A stretch of DNA of 64,000 nt from an uncultured Eubacteriales bacterium. GTDB lineage: Bacteria > Bacillota > Clostridia > Christensenellales > UBA1242. The position numbers and the translations under genes were made by a program. Under the pieces are notes generated by a model. The model worked only from the letters and a program-made list of their open reading frames with translations. It ran no database searches and was not told the DNA's origin. Below, piece after piece: positions 17,262 to 27,210 of the stretch. How positions within the stretch are numbered: the first letter of the stretch is position 1; each line of letters opens with the position of its first letter. Location of the stretch: contig URXM01000005.1 of assembly GCA_900551855.1 (NCBI GenBank), positions 1 through 64,000 on the forward strand, given 5' to 3'.

Positions 17262-18576
17262 AATAAACTCCTTTATAATTTTCTCCGTTAAAGTCGATAA
17301 ATTTTACAGAAACAAATTCACCAATTCTTATATTTTCATTATCCACAATTTCCACACCAAAGTCAACTGTTGGAGAAAGAAACTCAGTGTGTCCAACATA
17401 TAGACCAGTGTTTTCATCAAAATAGTCAACAAGCACTGTAAAGACTTTTCCGATTTTTTCTTTTGCTTTTTCTGTAGCAACTTTGCTTTGAATTTTTTGG
17501 ATCTTCTTCAAGCGTCTATGTTTAGTAAATTGACTAATCTGTTTGTCCATAAAATAACTTGGAGTATTTTCTTCTCTATAATAAGGGAAAAATCCAGCAT
17601 AATCAAATTTAGTGTTTTTCACAAAGTCGCATAATTTCTTAAATTCTGCTTTAGTTTCGCTTGGATAACCCACAATAAAAGTTGTTCTAAGTTCTATGTT
17701 GTGATATTCGCTTGTAAGTTTGTCAATAAGTTTTCTTGTGTCTTCTTCCCCCATTCTTCTTCTCATACTTGTCAGAATTCTGTCATCAATATGTTGAAGA
17801 GGGATATCCATATATTTGCACATCTTTGGTTCTTTTTCAATATAGTTGAGAAGTTCATCAGTGATTTTTTCTGGATAAGCATAGTGCAATCTTATCCATT
17901 TAATCTTATCAATTTTTGCAAGTTTCTGACACAATTCAATAAGTTTGTTTTCGCCATATAAATCTTCGCCGTATCTTGTGACATCTTGCGCAACGACAAC
18001 AAGTTCTTTTACTCCATTGTCGGCAAGATATTTTGCTTCGTCAACAATGTCATCCATTGGATAACTTTGATAACGCCCTTTAATTCTTGGAATGGTGCAA
18101 TAAGAGCAAGCATTACTGCAACCTTCTGCAATCTTCAAAAAGGCATAGGCTCCGCGATTTGTAAACACTCTTCCAAGTTTGTTTTTCTGTTTAGATTCCT
18201 CAACACCATAAAGTTTTTCAATAATTTGACAAATGTTTTCATTTTCAGAAGCTGTCAAAAAAGCATCAACTTCAGGTATTTCTTTAATCAATTCGTTTTT
18301 ATGTCTTTGTGCCAAACATCCACTTACAATGACTTTTTCAATCACACCTTTAGACTTCAGCAAACACATTTGAAAAATGTTTGCAAGAGCTTCTTCTTTT
18401 GCTGGCGTAATAAAAGCACAAGTGTTTACAATGACAATGTCAGCGTCTTCAACATTCTCGACAATTTCAAAACCATAATCTTTCAGCCAAAACAACATTC
18501 TTTCAAGGTCAACACGGTTCTTGTCGCACCCCAAAGAAACAGCTGAAATCTTTTTACCTTTCAATTTTTCGTCCAT
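17245..18576 (-). CDS. rimO: Ribosomal protein S12 methylthiotransferase RimO
   Basis: RimO is a radical SAM enzyme that methylthiolates the conserved aspartate of ribosomal protein S12. The N-terminal domain begins with VSLGCDKNRVD, a RimO hallmark; NTCAFI and SGCLAQR carry further cluster cysteines. The radical SAM motif is CSNACSYC near residue 152. Unlike the MiaB encoded nearby, it keeps a C-terminal TRAM domain, from about residue 375 to the end at 443. A weak GAGAG site precedes the ATG. It leads the rimO-pgsA-cinA-recA group. Confidence 0.94.
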   Translation of the reverse strand: MDEKLKGKKISAVSLGCDKNRVDLERMLFWLKDYGFEIVENVEDADIVIVNTCAFITPAKEEALANIFQMCLLKSKGVIEKVIVSGCLAQRHKNELIKEIPEVDAFLTASENENICQIIEKLYGVEESKQKNKLGRVFTNRGAYAFLKIAEGCSNACSYCTIPRIKGRYQSYPMDDIVDEAKYLADNGVKELVVVAQDVTRYGEDLYGENKLIELCQKLAKIDKIKWIRLHYAYPEKITDELLNYIEKEPKMCKYMDIPLQHIDDRILTSMRRRMGEEDTRKLIDKLTSEYHNIELRTTFIVGYPSETKAEFKKLCDFVKNTKFDYAGFFPYYREENTPSYFMDKQISQFTKHRRLKKIQKIQSKVATEKAKEKIGKVFTVLVDYFDENTGLYVGHTEFLSPTVDFGVEIVDNENIRIGEFVSVKFIDFNGENYKGVYYESSK

Positions 18577-18619
18577 AATTTTCTCTCTTGTTTTTATTTT
18601 TAAATTTTAGGCAAACAAA

Positions 18620-21436
18620 CTAGTCAAATTGGTCGCCAAAAAGTTCTTTAAATTCTTCTTCCGTCGTGTAAACAGTTCTTCCCTTAACGCCATCAGCACT
18701 TGAAATATAACCTGCTGCTTCCATTTGATCAATAATTCTTGCAGCTCTTGGATAACCAATCGCAAATCTTCTTCTGATCATAGTAGCACTTGCCTGTTTA
18801 CATTCAATAGAAGCTTTCAAAGCTTGTGGAAGAAGTGGATCCATTTCATTGTTGTAAGTTGCCCCACCATTGTTGTTTTTGTTTGGATTCATAATCTGCT
18901 CTTCAATAGACTTATCAAAAATAGGTTTGTTGTTATCACGAACATAATCAACAATTTTGTTAATTTCATTTGTTGTGATGAAGCACCCTTGAACACGCTT
19001 AGGCTCTTGAGCCCCAACAGGATAATACAACATATCACCTTTTCCAAGAAGTTTTTCTGCACCAACTCTATCCAAAATTGTCATAGAGTCGACTGCACTT
19101 GTGACTGCAAAAGCAATACGAGAAGGGAAGTTGCTCTTAATAAGCCCAGTGATGACATCAACAGAAGGTCTTTGTGTAGCCAAAACCAAATGAATACCAG
19201 CGGCACGAGATTTTTGAGCAAGACGACAAACTTTCTCTTCAACCTCTTTCTTACCGGTCATCATAAGATCAGCAAGTTCATCTACAATAATGACAATAAA
19301 TGGCATTTTTTCAACTTTTCCAGAAAGCACATCAGAAGTTTGATTGTATTCATCAATATTCTTCACCCTAGCCATACCCAAAAGCTCAAATCTTCTTTCC
19401 ATTTCAGTAACAGCCCAAGCAAGAGTATTGATTGCCTTTTGAGTTTCACAAACAATTTTAGGCATAATAAGATGAGGCAATGCTTCATAAGAAGAGAATT
19501 CCACACGCTTAGGGTCAATCAATATGATTTTTACATCTTCTGGAGAAGCTTTGTAGATAATGCTCAAAATGATGGAGTTCAAGCAAACACTCTTACCAGA
19601 ACCGGTAGAACCAGCCACAAGCAAGTGTGTAAGTTTTTGCATATTACAGCAAATAGTATGTCCAGTAATATCTTTTCCAAGAGCAAAAGTAAGAGGAGAA
19701 GAACTTTGAGTAAATTCTTTAGACACCAAAACATCTTTCAAACTTACTGTTGCAATTGAGGTATTTGGGACTTCCACCCCGACAACACTTTTTCCAGGAA
19801 CAGGAGCTTCGATTCTGATAGATCCTTCTGCGGCAAGTGAAAGAGCAATATCATCTGCACGATTTTTGATTTTGCTTACTGAGATGCCTTGAGGCATTTC
19901 AAGTTCGTAACGAGTTACTGCTGGTCCAACAACAACCCCCTGAACTTTTGCAGGGACACCAAAAGTTTCCAATGTGTTTTCAAGAAGCACACGCTTTGTC
20001 GCAACATCTTCATTCAATGTTGACAAATCAACACTTTGAGTTGTGATAAAGTCAATTGGAGGTTTTTCATAAACATAAGGTTCTTTCTTTTCAGGTTCTT
20101 CCTCTTTTGGGATAGGATCATTTTCTCTAGCCAAAGTGCCATTTCTTGAAATAATTTTGTCATAATCACGATTGAAGTCTCTTCTTGCATCAATATCTTC
20201 TTGGTTTGTCAATCTTTCATTTCTATTGAATGCTGATCTTTCAAAAGAGCGTCTTTCAAAATTTCCGCCATTATTTCTTTCTGGCAATCTGTCAGCAACA
20301 TTTCTTTCGCTGTTGTCATCTTCATTTAAATGTTCATAAATATCAGGGTTTTCACTCTTTTCTTCTTCAATAGCACTTTTAAGAATGTCATCAGCTTTTT
20401 CAACCAACTCTTCACTTTTGACTTCTGGCAAAGATCTTCTTATGACAGGTTGATTGTCTGGCTTAAACTCATCTTCGTGATAAACTTGAGAAGGTTCAAT
20501 ATCATTATTTTTAAGTGAATTTAAGTTGTTTTGCACTTCTTCTTTTGCAGGTGCTTCTTTTTGTTTTCTAACATCTTTAAAATATTCATCAATATCAATT
20601 TGTGGAGGAGTAAGAATAAGTTCTCTCAATGATTTTGGTTTTTCAGGTTCTTTCTTTTTTGTTGTCTGAATAGTGGAACTATCATACTCATACGCCTTAT
20701 CTCTTTTCTTATCCAGTCCCAAAATTTGTCGTGCAGTAAGTTGTTTAGTTTCTTCTTCCTTCAAATTTCCATCAAGCACAACATTTGGAGTCTCTTCAAC
20801 TTTTTCGTTGACAACTTCAACTTCTTTTTCTTCCTCTTCATCCAAAACTTTGCCAGAATTTTTGTCTTTAATTTGCACAGAAACTGGTTCGTCTTCCACT
20901 TTCTGTTTTTTCATAAATTTCAAACTATCCAAAAGCAAAGCAAGACAGATCACAAAAGCCAAAGCAAAAATGATATAAGCTCCATAAATGTTTGCCATAT
21001 ACAAGAAGATCGTTGTGAAGATACCAATCAAAAATCCCCCAGCAGTCCATTTAGCAAGATAGTTTTTTGCCAAATAATCACCAAAAGACATTTGAACTGG
21101 CTCACCTTCAACAATGGCAACATTGTTTCCTACAATAGCGAGTTGAAGGATACAAAGAGCGAAAAACACAGTCAAAATCAAACAAATTGTATATTTTTTC
21201 GACATAACATATCTTCTGTTGTTGATAAGAGCAAGTCCAACAACAAATAGAACGATGCAAAGAGGATAACCAAAAACACCAAAAAGCCCCAACAAAAAAG
21301 TTTGAATTGGTGCGACAATACCGGTCAAAAACAAAAACACAACAGAAGCGGCTGCAATAAGAGAAAAACCAACAATCTTTTTAGTATTTGGATTTCTATC
21401 TTTTTTCTTTTTTGAATTAAGTTTGTAGATAGCCAT
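18620..21436 (-). CDS. ftsK: DNA translocase FtsK/SpoIIIE
   Basis: A membrane-anchored hexameric DNA pump that clears chromosomes from the division septum, or in spore formers moves DNA into the forespore. Four hydrophobic segments lie in the first ~170 residues, then a long acidic, low-complexity linker (about 180-450), then the motor with Walker A GSTGSGKSV near residue 588 and Walker B IVIIVDELADLMMT near 700. The C-terminal gamma winged helix (ASATMIRRRFAIGYPRAARI) binds orienting sequences. The length is 938 residues. A GGGGG run lies eight bases before the ATG. FtsK and SpoIIIE cannot be separated from sequence alone. Confidence 0.94.
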   Translation of the reverse strand: MAIYKLNSKKKKDRNPNTKKIVGFSLIAAASVVFLFLTGIVAPIQTFLLGLFGVFGYPLCIVLFVVGLALINNRRYVMSKKYTICLILTVFFALCILQLAIVGNNVAIVEGEPVQMSFGDYLAKNYLAKWTAGGFLIGIFTTIFLYMANIYGAYIIFALAFVICLALLLDSLKFMKKQKVEDEPVSVQIKDKNSGKVLDEEEEKEVEVVNEKVEETPNVVLDGNLKEEETKQLTARQILGLDKKRDKAYEYDSSTIQTTKKKEPEKPKSLRELILTPPQIDIDEYFKDVRKQKEAPAKEEVQNNLNSLKNNDIEPSQVYHEDEFKPDNQPVIRRSLPEVKSEELVEKADDILKSAIEEEKSENPDIYEHLNEDDNSERNVADRLPERNNGGNFERRSFERSAFNRNERLTNQEDIDARRDFNRDYDKIISRNGTLARENDPIPKEEEPEKKEPYVYEKPPIDFITTQSVDLSTLNEDVATKRVLLENTLETFGVPAKVQGVVVGPAVTRYELEMPQGISVSKIKNRADDIALSLAAEGSIRIEAPVPGKSVVGVEVPNTSIATVSLKDVLVSKEFTQSSSPLTFALGKDITGHTICCNMQKLTHLLVAGSTGSGKSVCLNSIILSIIYKASPEDVKIILIDPKRVEFSSYEALPHLIMPKIVCETQKAINTLAWAVTEMERRFELLGMARVKNIDEYNQTSDVLSGKVEKMPFIVIIVDELADLMMTGKKEVEEKVCRLAQKSRAAGIHLVLATQRPSVDVITGLIKSNFPSRIAFAVTSAVDSMTILDRVGAEKLLGKGDMLYYPVGAQEPKRVQGCFITTNEINKIVDYVRDNNKPIFDKSIEEQIMNPNKNNNGGATYNNEMDPLLPQALKASIECKQASATMIRRRFAIGYPRAARIIDQMEAAGYISSADGVKGRTVYTTEEEFKELFGDQFD

Positions 21437-21657
21437 TAAATAACCCCCACTTTAAAGGTCAATTTAGAGACAAAACAAAGTTTATCTATATTACAGATAT
21501 AATTATATCATTAAACGCACAAAACAACAAACAGTTTTAACAAAAAACAGATCTTCCAAAAATAAAATTGAAAATAAATGGTCAAAAAATGTAAAAAACT
21601 CTCAAATTATGTTTTCACAGCCAAAAAACAATCGGCATAACACATCAAAACAACACA

Positions 21658-22386
21658 TTACAACCCAATATTTTCAGAAACAGTGCAAAGATTAAATCCT
21701 TTTGCTTTCAAAGTTTTAATAATTCTGTCCAAGGCATTTTTTGTAGCTTCTGTTGGATGCATAAGCACAAAATCTCCGCCTTTGCAATTTTTGATGGCAC
21801 GATTGTAAATCAGTTCGCTGTCTTTATCCCTCCAATCAATCGTATCCCTTCCATCAGTCCACATAATTGTTTTGTATCCAAGTTCATTTGCAATCTCGAC
21901 AGTTTTCTTGCTGTAAGAACCACTTGGTGGAGCAAACAAATTCATCTCAATACCAATCAAACTTTTAACCAGATTATGAGTGTTGACAATTTCTTCATGA
22001 TTTTTTTCTGCAGACAACTTGCCTTGATCTTTGTGATAATAGCCGTGATTTCCTATTTCGTGACCTGCATCATAAATTTTTTGAAGCATATCGCTTTCAG
22101 CAACTGCCCAAGTTCCGCCAACAAAAAATGTGGTTTTCACATCGTTATCTTCAAGAATTTGCAACATTTCATCAAGATATTCTGTCCCCCAATAAACATT
22201 TATCATCAAAGTTATGTTGTTAGAATTTTCATCTCCACTATAATAAACACCATTTATAATGCTTGCAGAAGACACATAATCAATGCCGTAAACAGCCATA
22301 CAAGACACAGCAACAAGCATCACAACAATAATACAATTAGTCAAAAACCTGCGACCACTAACAGTCAAAAAATACAACTTTTTCAT
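21658..22386 (-). CDS. Polysaccharide deacetylase family protein (NodB fold) with altered first motif
   Basis: A NodB-type carbohydrate esterase 4 protein with a short N-terminal membrane anchor (about residues 12-32). Motif 2 is HEIGNHGYYH with two metal-binding histidines, motif 3 is FAPPSGSY, and motif 4 includes the WTDGRDTIDW segment. Motif 1, usually TFDDG and supplying the catalytic base and a metal ligand, reads MINVYWG, so the paired aspartates are missing. Some sporulation-linked PdaB/YlxY-like proteins have similar NVxWG changes. I start at the ATG at 22386; a CATATT ends seven bases before it with TTGTAA 17 bp further up, and there is no Shine-Dalgarno site. Confidence 0.8.
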   Translation of the reverse strand: MKKLYFLTVSGRRFLTNCIIVVMLVAVSCMAVYGIDYVSSASIINGVYYSGDENSNNITLMINVYWGTEYLDEMLQILEDNDVKTTFFVGGTWAVAESDMLQKIYDAGHEIGNHGYYHKDQGKLSAEKNHEEIVNTHNLVKSLIGIEMNLFAPPSGSYSKKTVEIANELGYKTIMWTDGRDTIDWRDKDSELIYNRAIKNCKGGDFVLMHPTEATKNALDRIIKTLKAKGFNLCTVSENIGL

Positions 22387-22434
22387 ATTATACAATATGT
22401 TGTCCAGCAAAAATGATTACAAAAAAGACAATAA

Positions 22435-22460
22435 AAAAGATGCACAAACCTGCATCTTTT
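22435..22460 (-). terminator. Intrinsic terminator after the P-type ATPase gene
   Basis: Ten-bp stem AAAAGATGCA/TGCATCTTTT with a six-base loop and T residues downstream on the minus strand. Confidence 0.85.
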
Positions 22461-22494
22461 ATTTTTTAGAAAAATGTTTGGAAAAATCAATTTT

Positions 22495-25119
22495 TTAGTG
22501 ATGCTTTTTTATCAGTCCAAAAGCCTTGGAAATTTCCAAAACAATGATAGGAACAATTGCCAAACCAAGTCCAATCAAATAACCATAATAAGGCAAATAC
22601 ATCATACCAAAAGCAGTGACAACTCCTGGAGTAAACACCACAAAAGCGACAAGCAAAATTGAAATCAAAGAAGCCCAGTTCAACTTGTGATTGCTAAATG
22701 GTCCGATTTTAAATAAAGAACTTGAAGAACGCATATTATATGCGTGAAAAATTTGCATGAGAGTCAAAGTCATAAATGCCAAAGTGCTTCCACCCATTTG
22801 AGAGCCACCAGTGATAACCTCTCCAATAAAGTAAGCACCAAGCGTCAATCCTGCAAACATACAACCTTGCAAGAAGATTCTCCACCCATAACCGTTTGCA
22901 AACAAGCTTTCATTTTTAGGCCTTGGAGGTCTGCTCATAACATTTCTTTCAACCGCTTCCATACCAAGCGCAATAGCAGGCAAAGAGTCACTAACAAGAT
23001 TTATCCATAGCAGTTGAATAGACACAAATGGAGAAGCCTGCCAAAAGATCATTGCAAGAAAGACGACAATAATTTCGCTTATGTTTGTCCCAAGCAAAAA
23101 TCCCACAACTTTTTTAATGTTTGAGTAAATTCCTCTGCCTTCTTTCACTGCATCAACAACTGTTGCAAAGTTGTCATCAGTCAAAGTTATATCAGCGGCA
23201 CTTTTTGCAACATCAGTCCCAGTTATTCCCATAGCACAACCAATATCAGCAGCCTTAAGAGCTGGAGCATCATTCACCCCATCTCCAGTCATAGAAACAA
23301 CATGTCCTTTTTTCTGCCAAGCTTTGACAATTCTTATTTTATTTTCAGGAGAAACTCTAGCATAGACGGCAATTTTTTCAACTTCACAATCAAGTTGCTC
23401 TTCACTCATAGCATCAAGTTCTGCACCAGTAATAGCCTTATCATCATCACCCATTATGCCGAGCATTTTTGCAATAGCACTTGCAGTCACAATATGGTCG
23501 CCAGTGATCATAACAGGTTTAATTCCAGCCTTGCGACAAAGTTCCACAGCTTCTTTTGCTTCTGGACGAGGAGGATCAATCATTCCAATAAGTCCCAAAA
23601 ATGTCAAATTCTTTTCAAGGTCTTCCCCATCAATTTTCTTTGGCATTCTTTTCAGTTTTTTATAACCTACAGCCAAAACACGAAGTGCCTGAGAACTCAT
23701 CTCATAATTTATCTTTCTAGCCTTTTCAATTTCACCACTTGTGCATCTGTTTGCCATAACATCAAATGCACCCTTAACAATCACGTAAAACTCATCATCA
23801 ATTTTGTTGATAGTGGTCATAAGTTTTCTGTTGGAGTCAAACGGAACTTCTGCCATACGAGGATACAATTTGTTTAACTTCTTTTTGCTATAACCCATCT
23901 TTTGAGAAGCAAGAATAATTGCTGTTTCTGTAGGATCTCCAATATGAATTTCCTTACCGTCTTTTATGCTAACCGAACCATTACTGCACAAACTTCCAAA
24001 GCAAAGCATTTTCAAAACATTTTCATCTACATTTTTAGGTTTAAAGTCCAAAAGCTCTCCACCATCAACATAAACTTTCACCAAAGTCATGCGATTTTGA
24101 GTAAGAGTTCCCGTCTTGTCAGAACAAATCACAGAAGCACAACCAAGCGTTTCAACAGCAGGCAAACGCTTAATGATTGCATTCTTTTTCACCATTCTAG
24201 TGACACCAATCGACAAAACAATAGTGACAATTGCAGGAAGTCCTTCTGGTATAGCAGAAACAGCCAAAGAAACAGCAGTCATAAACATTTCCAAAAGTTT
24301 TTGTCCAGTCAAAAGTCCAACAACAAACACAATCACACAAGCCACAAGTGCGGCAATGCCAAGATATCTGCCAAGTTGTGCAAGTTTCTTTTGCAATGGA
24401 GTTTTTGTTTCTTTTTCTCCTGCAAGCAAGTTTGCAATCTTTCCCATTTCTGTGTTCATTCCTGTCCCAGTGACAACAGCAGTAGCCGTGCCATAAGTTA
24501 TCGAACACCCAGAAAAAACCATATTCGACCTTTCAGCAACAACCGCACTTTCTTTCACCCTAGCAGAAGCATCTTTGTCAGTTGGCACAGATTCTCCTGT
24601 CAAAGCAGACTCTTCAGATTTCAAATTGCTACTTTTCAACAACCTTGCATCAGCTGGGACAAAATCACCAGCCTCAAGACTGATAATATCTCCCGGCACA
24701 AGTTCTTCAACAGCAACAATTTTTTCTTCTCCATCACGCAAAACCTTTGCATGTGGTGCAGACATATTTTTAAGAGCATCCAATGCCTTTTCAGCTTTGC
24801 TCTCTTGAAACAATCCAAGCACAGCATTCAAAATCACGATCAAAAGGATCAAAGAAGGCTCAATAAATTCCATAGGATCTTTTTCAATGCAAGCCACCAC
24901 AAAAGAGATAACTGACGCCACAATCAAAATAATAATCATAACATCTTTAAACTGTTCAAGAAATCTGACAAACATACTTTTCTTTTTCTTGTCAGCCAAT
25001 TTGTTCAAACCAAATTTTTCACGCCTTGCGATGACCTGTTTTTCAGACAAGCCATTTTTCACATCAGCATCAAGTTCTTTTACAACAGCTCTTCGACTAT
25101 CAAAATGATATGACACATT
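22495..25119 (-). CDS. Cation-transporting P-type ATPase, calcium pump type (P2A)
   Basis: A P-type ATPase that exports a cation, most likely Ca2+, at the cost of ATP. The order is: cation ATPase N-terminal domain, first membrane hairpin, actuator domain with ALTGES near residue 178, membrane segment with the ion-site motif AIPEGLP near 300, phosphorylation site SDKTGTLT near 345, and the hinge MTGDGVNDAP near 620; six C-terminal helices follow. I start at the GTG at 25119, which has AGGGGG just upstream and opens with SYHFDSRRAVVKEL; an in-frame ATG at 25134 lacks any site. About 874 residues. Confidence 0.92.
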   Translation of the reverse strand, partial: NVSYHFDSRRAVVKELDADVKNGLSEKQVIARREKFGLNKLADKKKKSMFVRFLEQFKDVMIIILIVASVISFVVACIEKDPMEFIEPSLILLIVILNAVLGLFQESKAEKALDALKNMSAPHAKVLRDGEEKIVAVEELVPGDIISLEAGDFVPADARLLKSSNLKSEESALTGESVPTDKDASARVKESAVVAERSNMVFSGCSITYGTATAVVTGTGMNTEMGKIANLLAGEKETKTPLQKKLAQLGRYLGIAALVACVIVFVVGLLTGQKLLEMFMTAVSLAVSAIPEGLPAIVTIVLSIGVTRMVKKNAIIKRLPAVETLGCASVICSDKTGTLTQNRMTLVKVYVDGGELLDFKPKNVDENVLKMLCFGSLCSNGSVSIKDGKEIHIGDPTETAIILASQKMGYSKKKLNKLYPRMAEVPFDSNRKLMTTINKIDDEFYVIVKGAFDVMANRCTSGEIEKARKINYEMSSQALRVLAVGYKKLKRMPKKIDGEDLEKNLTFLGLIGMIDPPRPEAKEAVELCRKAGIKPVMITGDHIVTASAIAKMLGIMGDDDKAITGAELDAMSEEQLDCEVEKIAVYARVSPENKIRIVKAWQKKGHVVSMTGDGVNDAPALKAADIGCAMGITGTDVAKSAADITLTDDNFATVVDAVKEGRGIYSNIKKVVGFLLGTNISEIIVVFLAMIFWQASPFVSIQLLWINLVSDSLPAIALGMEAVERNVMSRPPRPKNESLFANGYGWRIFLQGCMFAGLTLGAYFIGEVITGGSQMGGSTLAFMTLTLMQIFHAYNMRSSSSLFKIGPFSNHKLNWASLISILLVAFVVFTPGVVTAFGMMYLPYYGYLIGLGLAIVPIIVLEISKAFGLIKKHH

Positions 25120-25271
25120 TCCCCCTAAAATCATAAAACCAAAAGTTTGTTATTTTTAAATAACTACTACACCGATAGAACATTAAAACCAAAATTTTAT
25201 AAGCAAACTCAATATTTACTGTCTATACATTTCTTGTCCATCATCATCTTCAAAATAACAACAAGAAAAAA

Positions 25272-25347
25272 TGGAGCTGATGGCGGGAATCGAACCCGCG
25301 ACCTACCGATTACGAATCAGTTGCTCTACCGACTGAGCCACATCAGC
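25272..25347 (-). tRNA. tRNA-Thr (anticodon CGU)
   Basis: Reading the minus strand from 25347, the acceptor stem GCTGATG pairs with CATCAGC, the anticodon loop is TTCGTAA with anticodon CGT, and the T arm contains GGTTCGATTCC. The 3' CCA is encoded (25272-25274). The 76-base length and all arms are normal. Confidence 0.95.
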
Positions 25348-25399
25348 ATAAGGTGCATAGACTTATACACCTAATAAAATCAATAAACGAACACAAAAC

Positions 25400-26437
25400 T
25401 TAGTCTTTCATATTTTTCAATTTAAAAGAAACTTTACCAAGTTCATCTTCTTTAGACAAGACTTCAACTTCAACCTTGTCGCCAACTTTGACAATTTCAT
25501 AAATTTTTCTAGTTTTGTTTTCTGTGGCATTAGAGATATGCAAAAGTCCTGTTGCACCATTCTCAACTTTGATTATTGCACCAAATTGCAAAAGTTTAAC
25601 AACTTCGCCTTGATAAACTTCCCCAACGACCAATTCTTTAACTCTAGTGATTTTAGGATCTTCCAAAAGAGCCTTAAGAGAGAGTTCAACTTTTTTGTTT
25701 TCTCTGTCAACTTTGATCACTTTAAATTGTCTTTCATCTCCAACTTTCAAAGCATCTTCAACTTTTTCAAGTTTGTCATAAGAGATGTTTGAAATGTGAA
25801 GAAAACAATCAAACCCATCAACACTTACAAATGCACCATAAGGCATAATTCTTTCAACTTTGCCTTTGACAACTTTGTTGATGAAAATGCTGTTCCAGAA
25901 ATTCTTTTCAATAGCCACTCTAATTTGTTCTTGCAAAAGTTTAATACTGCCAATAATAGTTTTGTTTTCTTTGTCAATTTCAGTGACAACAGCTTCAAAC
26001 TGTTTTCCAATAAGTTTATGAAAATCTTTCACATAATGTTCTGAAACTTCTGCAAAAGGGATAATGATTGTGTAGTCTCCCATTTTAGATTGCAAACCGC
26101 TTCCAACACTTGTAGCAACAAAAGAGAACTTGCTTCCAAGTCTCAAATTCAAAGCGTTTTGATTGGCAATTTTCAAAGCATCAGCCAAACTCTTTGAAGC
26201 CTCAATCAATCCTTCTTCATTTTTTTGATTTGTGATAACCACACTAAATCTGTCTCCAATTTTTACATCATCATAATTTTGAAAGTCTGATGCAGGAATA
26301 AACGCATCATTTTTGCCACCGATGTTGAAAATAACACCATCATCTCTTCTCAAAACAACAACCCCATCAAAAGATTGTCCTTTTTTGTAAGAAGTAAAAG
26401 TTTTGTCAATAATATCCAAATTAAATTTCTCGCTCAT
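25400..26437 (-). CDS. S1 RNA-binding domain protein (ribosomal protein S1-like)
   Basis: A protein built from S1 (OB-fold) repeats that bind RNA. Four units can be seen: residues ~20-80 (GVVLRRDDGVIFNIGGKNDAFIP type), ~95-170 (degenerate), ~190-260 (GKVERIMPYGAFVSVDGFDCFLH) and ~275-345 (GEVVKLLQFGAIIKVENGATGLLH); the quoted cores match the S1 pattern. Four repeats and 345 residues are like the short S1 of Firmicutes, YpfD. I start at the ATG at 26437, which has GGGGA upstream, not at a further in-frame ATG. It is followed by tRNA-Thr on the same strand. Confidence 0.88.
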   Translation of the reverse strand: MSEKFNLDIIDKTFTSYKKGQSFDGVVVLRRDDGVIFNIGGKNDAFIPASDFQNYDDVKIGDRFSVVITNQKNEEGLIEASKSLADALKIANQNALNLRLGSKFSFVATSVGSGLQSKMGDYTIIIPFAEVSEHYVKDFHKLIGKQFEAVVTEIDKENKTIIGSIKLLQEQIRVAIEKNFWNSIFINKVVKGKVERIMPYGAFVSVDGFDCFLHISNISYDKLEKVEDALKVGDERQFKVIKVDRENKKVELSLKALLEDPKITRVKELVVGEVYQGEVVKLLQFGAIIKVENGATGLLHISNATENKTRKIYEIVKVGDKVEVEVLSKEDELGKVSFKLKNMKD

Positions 26438-26522
26438 AATCATTCCCCATATAAAAAATTTATTAAACAAAGATTATCAAAAAACACAATAAAAGTCAAA
26501 TATATAATAAAAATAACTAATG

Positions 26523-26542
26523 AAAAAGGACCATAAAGGTCC
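26523..26542 (-). terminator. Intrinsic terminator after plsC
   Basis: Five-bp GGACC/GGTCC stem with a five-base loop followed by five T residues on the minus strand, between plsC and the S1-domain gene. Confidence 0.65.
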
Positions 26543-26547
26543 AAATT

Positions 26548-27165
26548 CTATTTTTTCTTTTTAGCCAAAACTTCTTCTCTAAGTTCCAACATTTTTTCTC
26601 TAACAATACTGTTTGCTTTCTGCAAATTTTCTTCGTCAAGTTTAACCCCATAAAACTCAGACAATTCAAAAGGTTTTCCGATATGATAAACACTTTTCCT
26701 AAAAAGTTTTGGTTTTCTTTCAATCCAAATAGGCACAATAGGAGTTTTAGTCTTTATAGCAATCATAGCCATACCACTTTTAATTTCTCCCAAAATTTCT
26801 TCTTCGTTTTTAAGTCTTGTTCCTTCTGGGAAAATAAAGAGTTTTTTGTTTTCTTTCAAAGCCTTCATACAATTTTTGATAGCATTTATATCTGTCGAAT
26901 CTCTGTCAATAGCAATGCCACCAAAGTTTTTCAAAATAGCACCAAAAAGTTTGTTTTTAAAGAGTTCTTTTTTCGCCAAAATTTTAATTTTTTCTCTTGT
27001 GTTCAAAATGTATAAAGCAATATCCCAGTTAGAACGATGATTACAAGAAATAATAACTTTCCCCTTAGGCAAATTCTTTCTACCCTTGATAAAAGTTGGA
27101 TGCATAATAGAAAGTGGTATCCAAAGCAAAATCCTAGCCAACCATAAAAGCATAAATTCCTCCAA
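26548..27165 (-). CDS. plsC: 1-acyl-sn-glycerol-3-phosphate acyltransferase (PlsC family)
   Basis: PlsC-type acyltransferases make phosphatidic acid from lysophosphatidic acid at the membrane. The catalytic NHx4D motif reads SCNHRSNWDIAL near residue 42, and the glycerol-phosphate site reads LFIFPEGTRL near 110. A hydrophobic N-terminal segment should hold it at the membrane. The length of 205 residues is typical. GGAGG precedes the ATG. A short basic tail ends the protein. It sits between a flavoprotein gene and the S1-domain gene, an order often seen in Clostridia with cytidylate kinase, which is absent here. Confidence 0.9.
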   Translation of the reverse strand: MEEFMLLWLARILLWIPLSIMHPTFIKGRKNLPKGKVIISCNHRSNWDIALYILNTREKIKILAKKELFKNKLFGAILKNFGGIAIDRDSTDINAIKNCMKALKENKKLFIFPEGTRLKNEEEILGEIKSGMAMIAIKTKTPIVPIWIERKPKLFRKSVYHIGKPFELSEFYGVKLDEENLQKANSIVREKMLELREEVLAKKKK

Positions 27166-27210
27166 ATCTAATACTAAAATATATTAGTAAAATCACACAT
27201 AGTTGTCAAA

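Noticed and set aside
18725..19759. Long plus-strand frame opposite ftsK
   Set aside because: It lies wholly within the ftsK coding region, has no ribosome binding site and no recognisable domain.
23902..24915. Long plus-strand frame opposite the P-type ATPase
   Set aside because: Antisense shadow of a well-conserved gene, rich in Ser/His/Asn as expected from reverse reading.
25147..25374. Plus-strand frame ending in NRTRDLPITNQ
   Set aside because: This is the well-known false translation of the antisense of a tRNA gene (tRNA-Thr).
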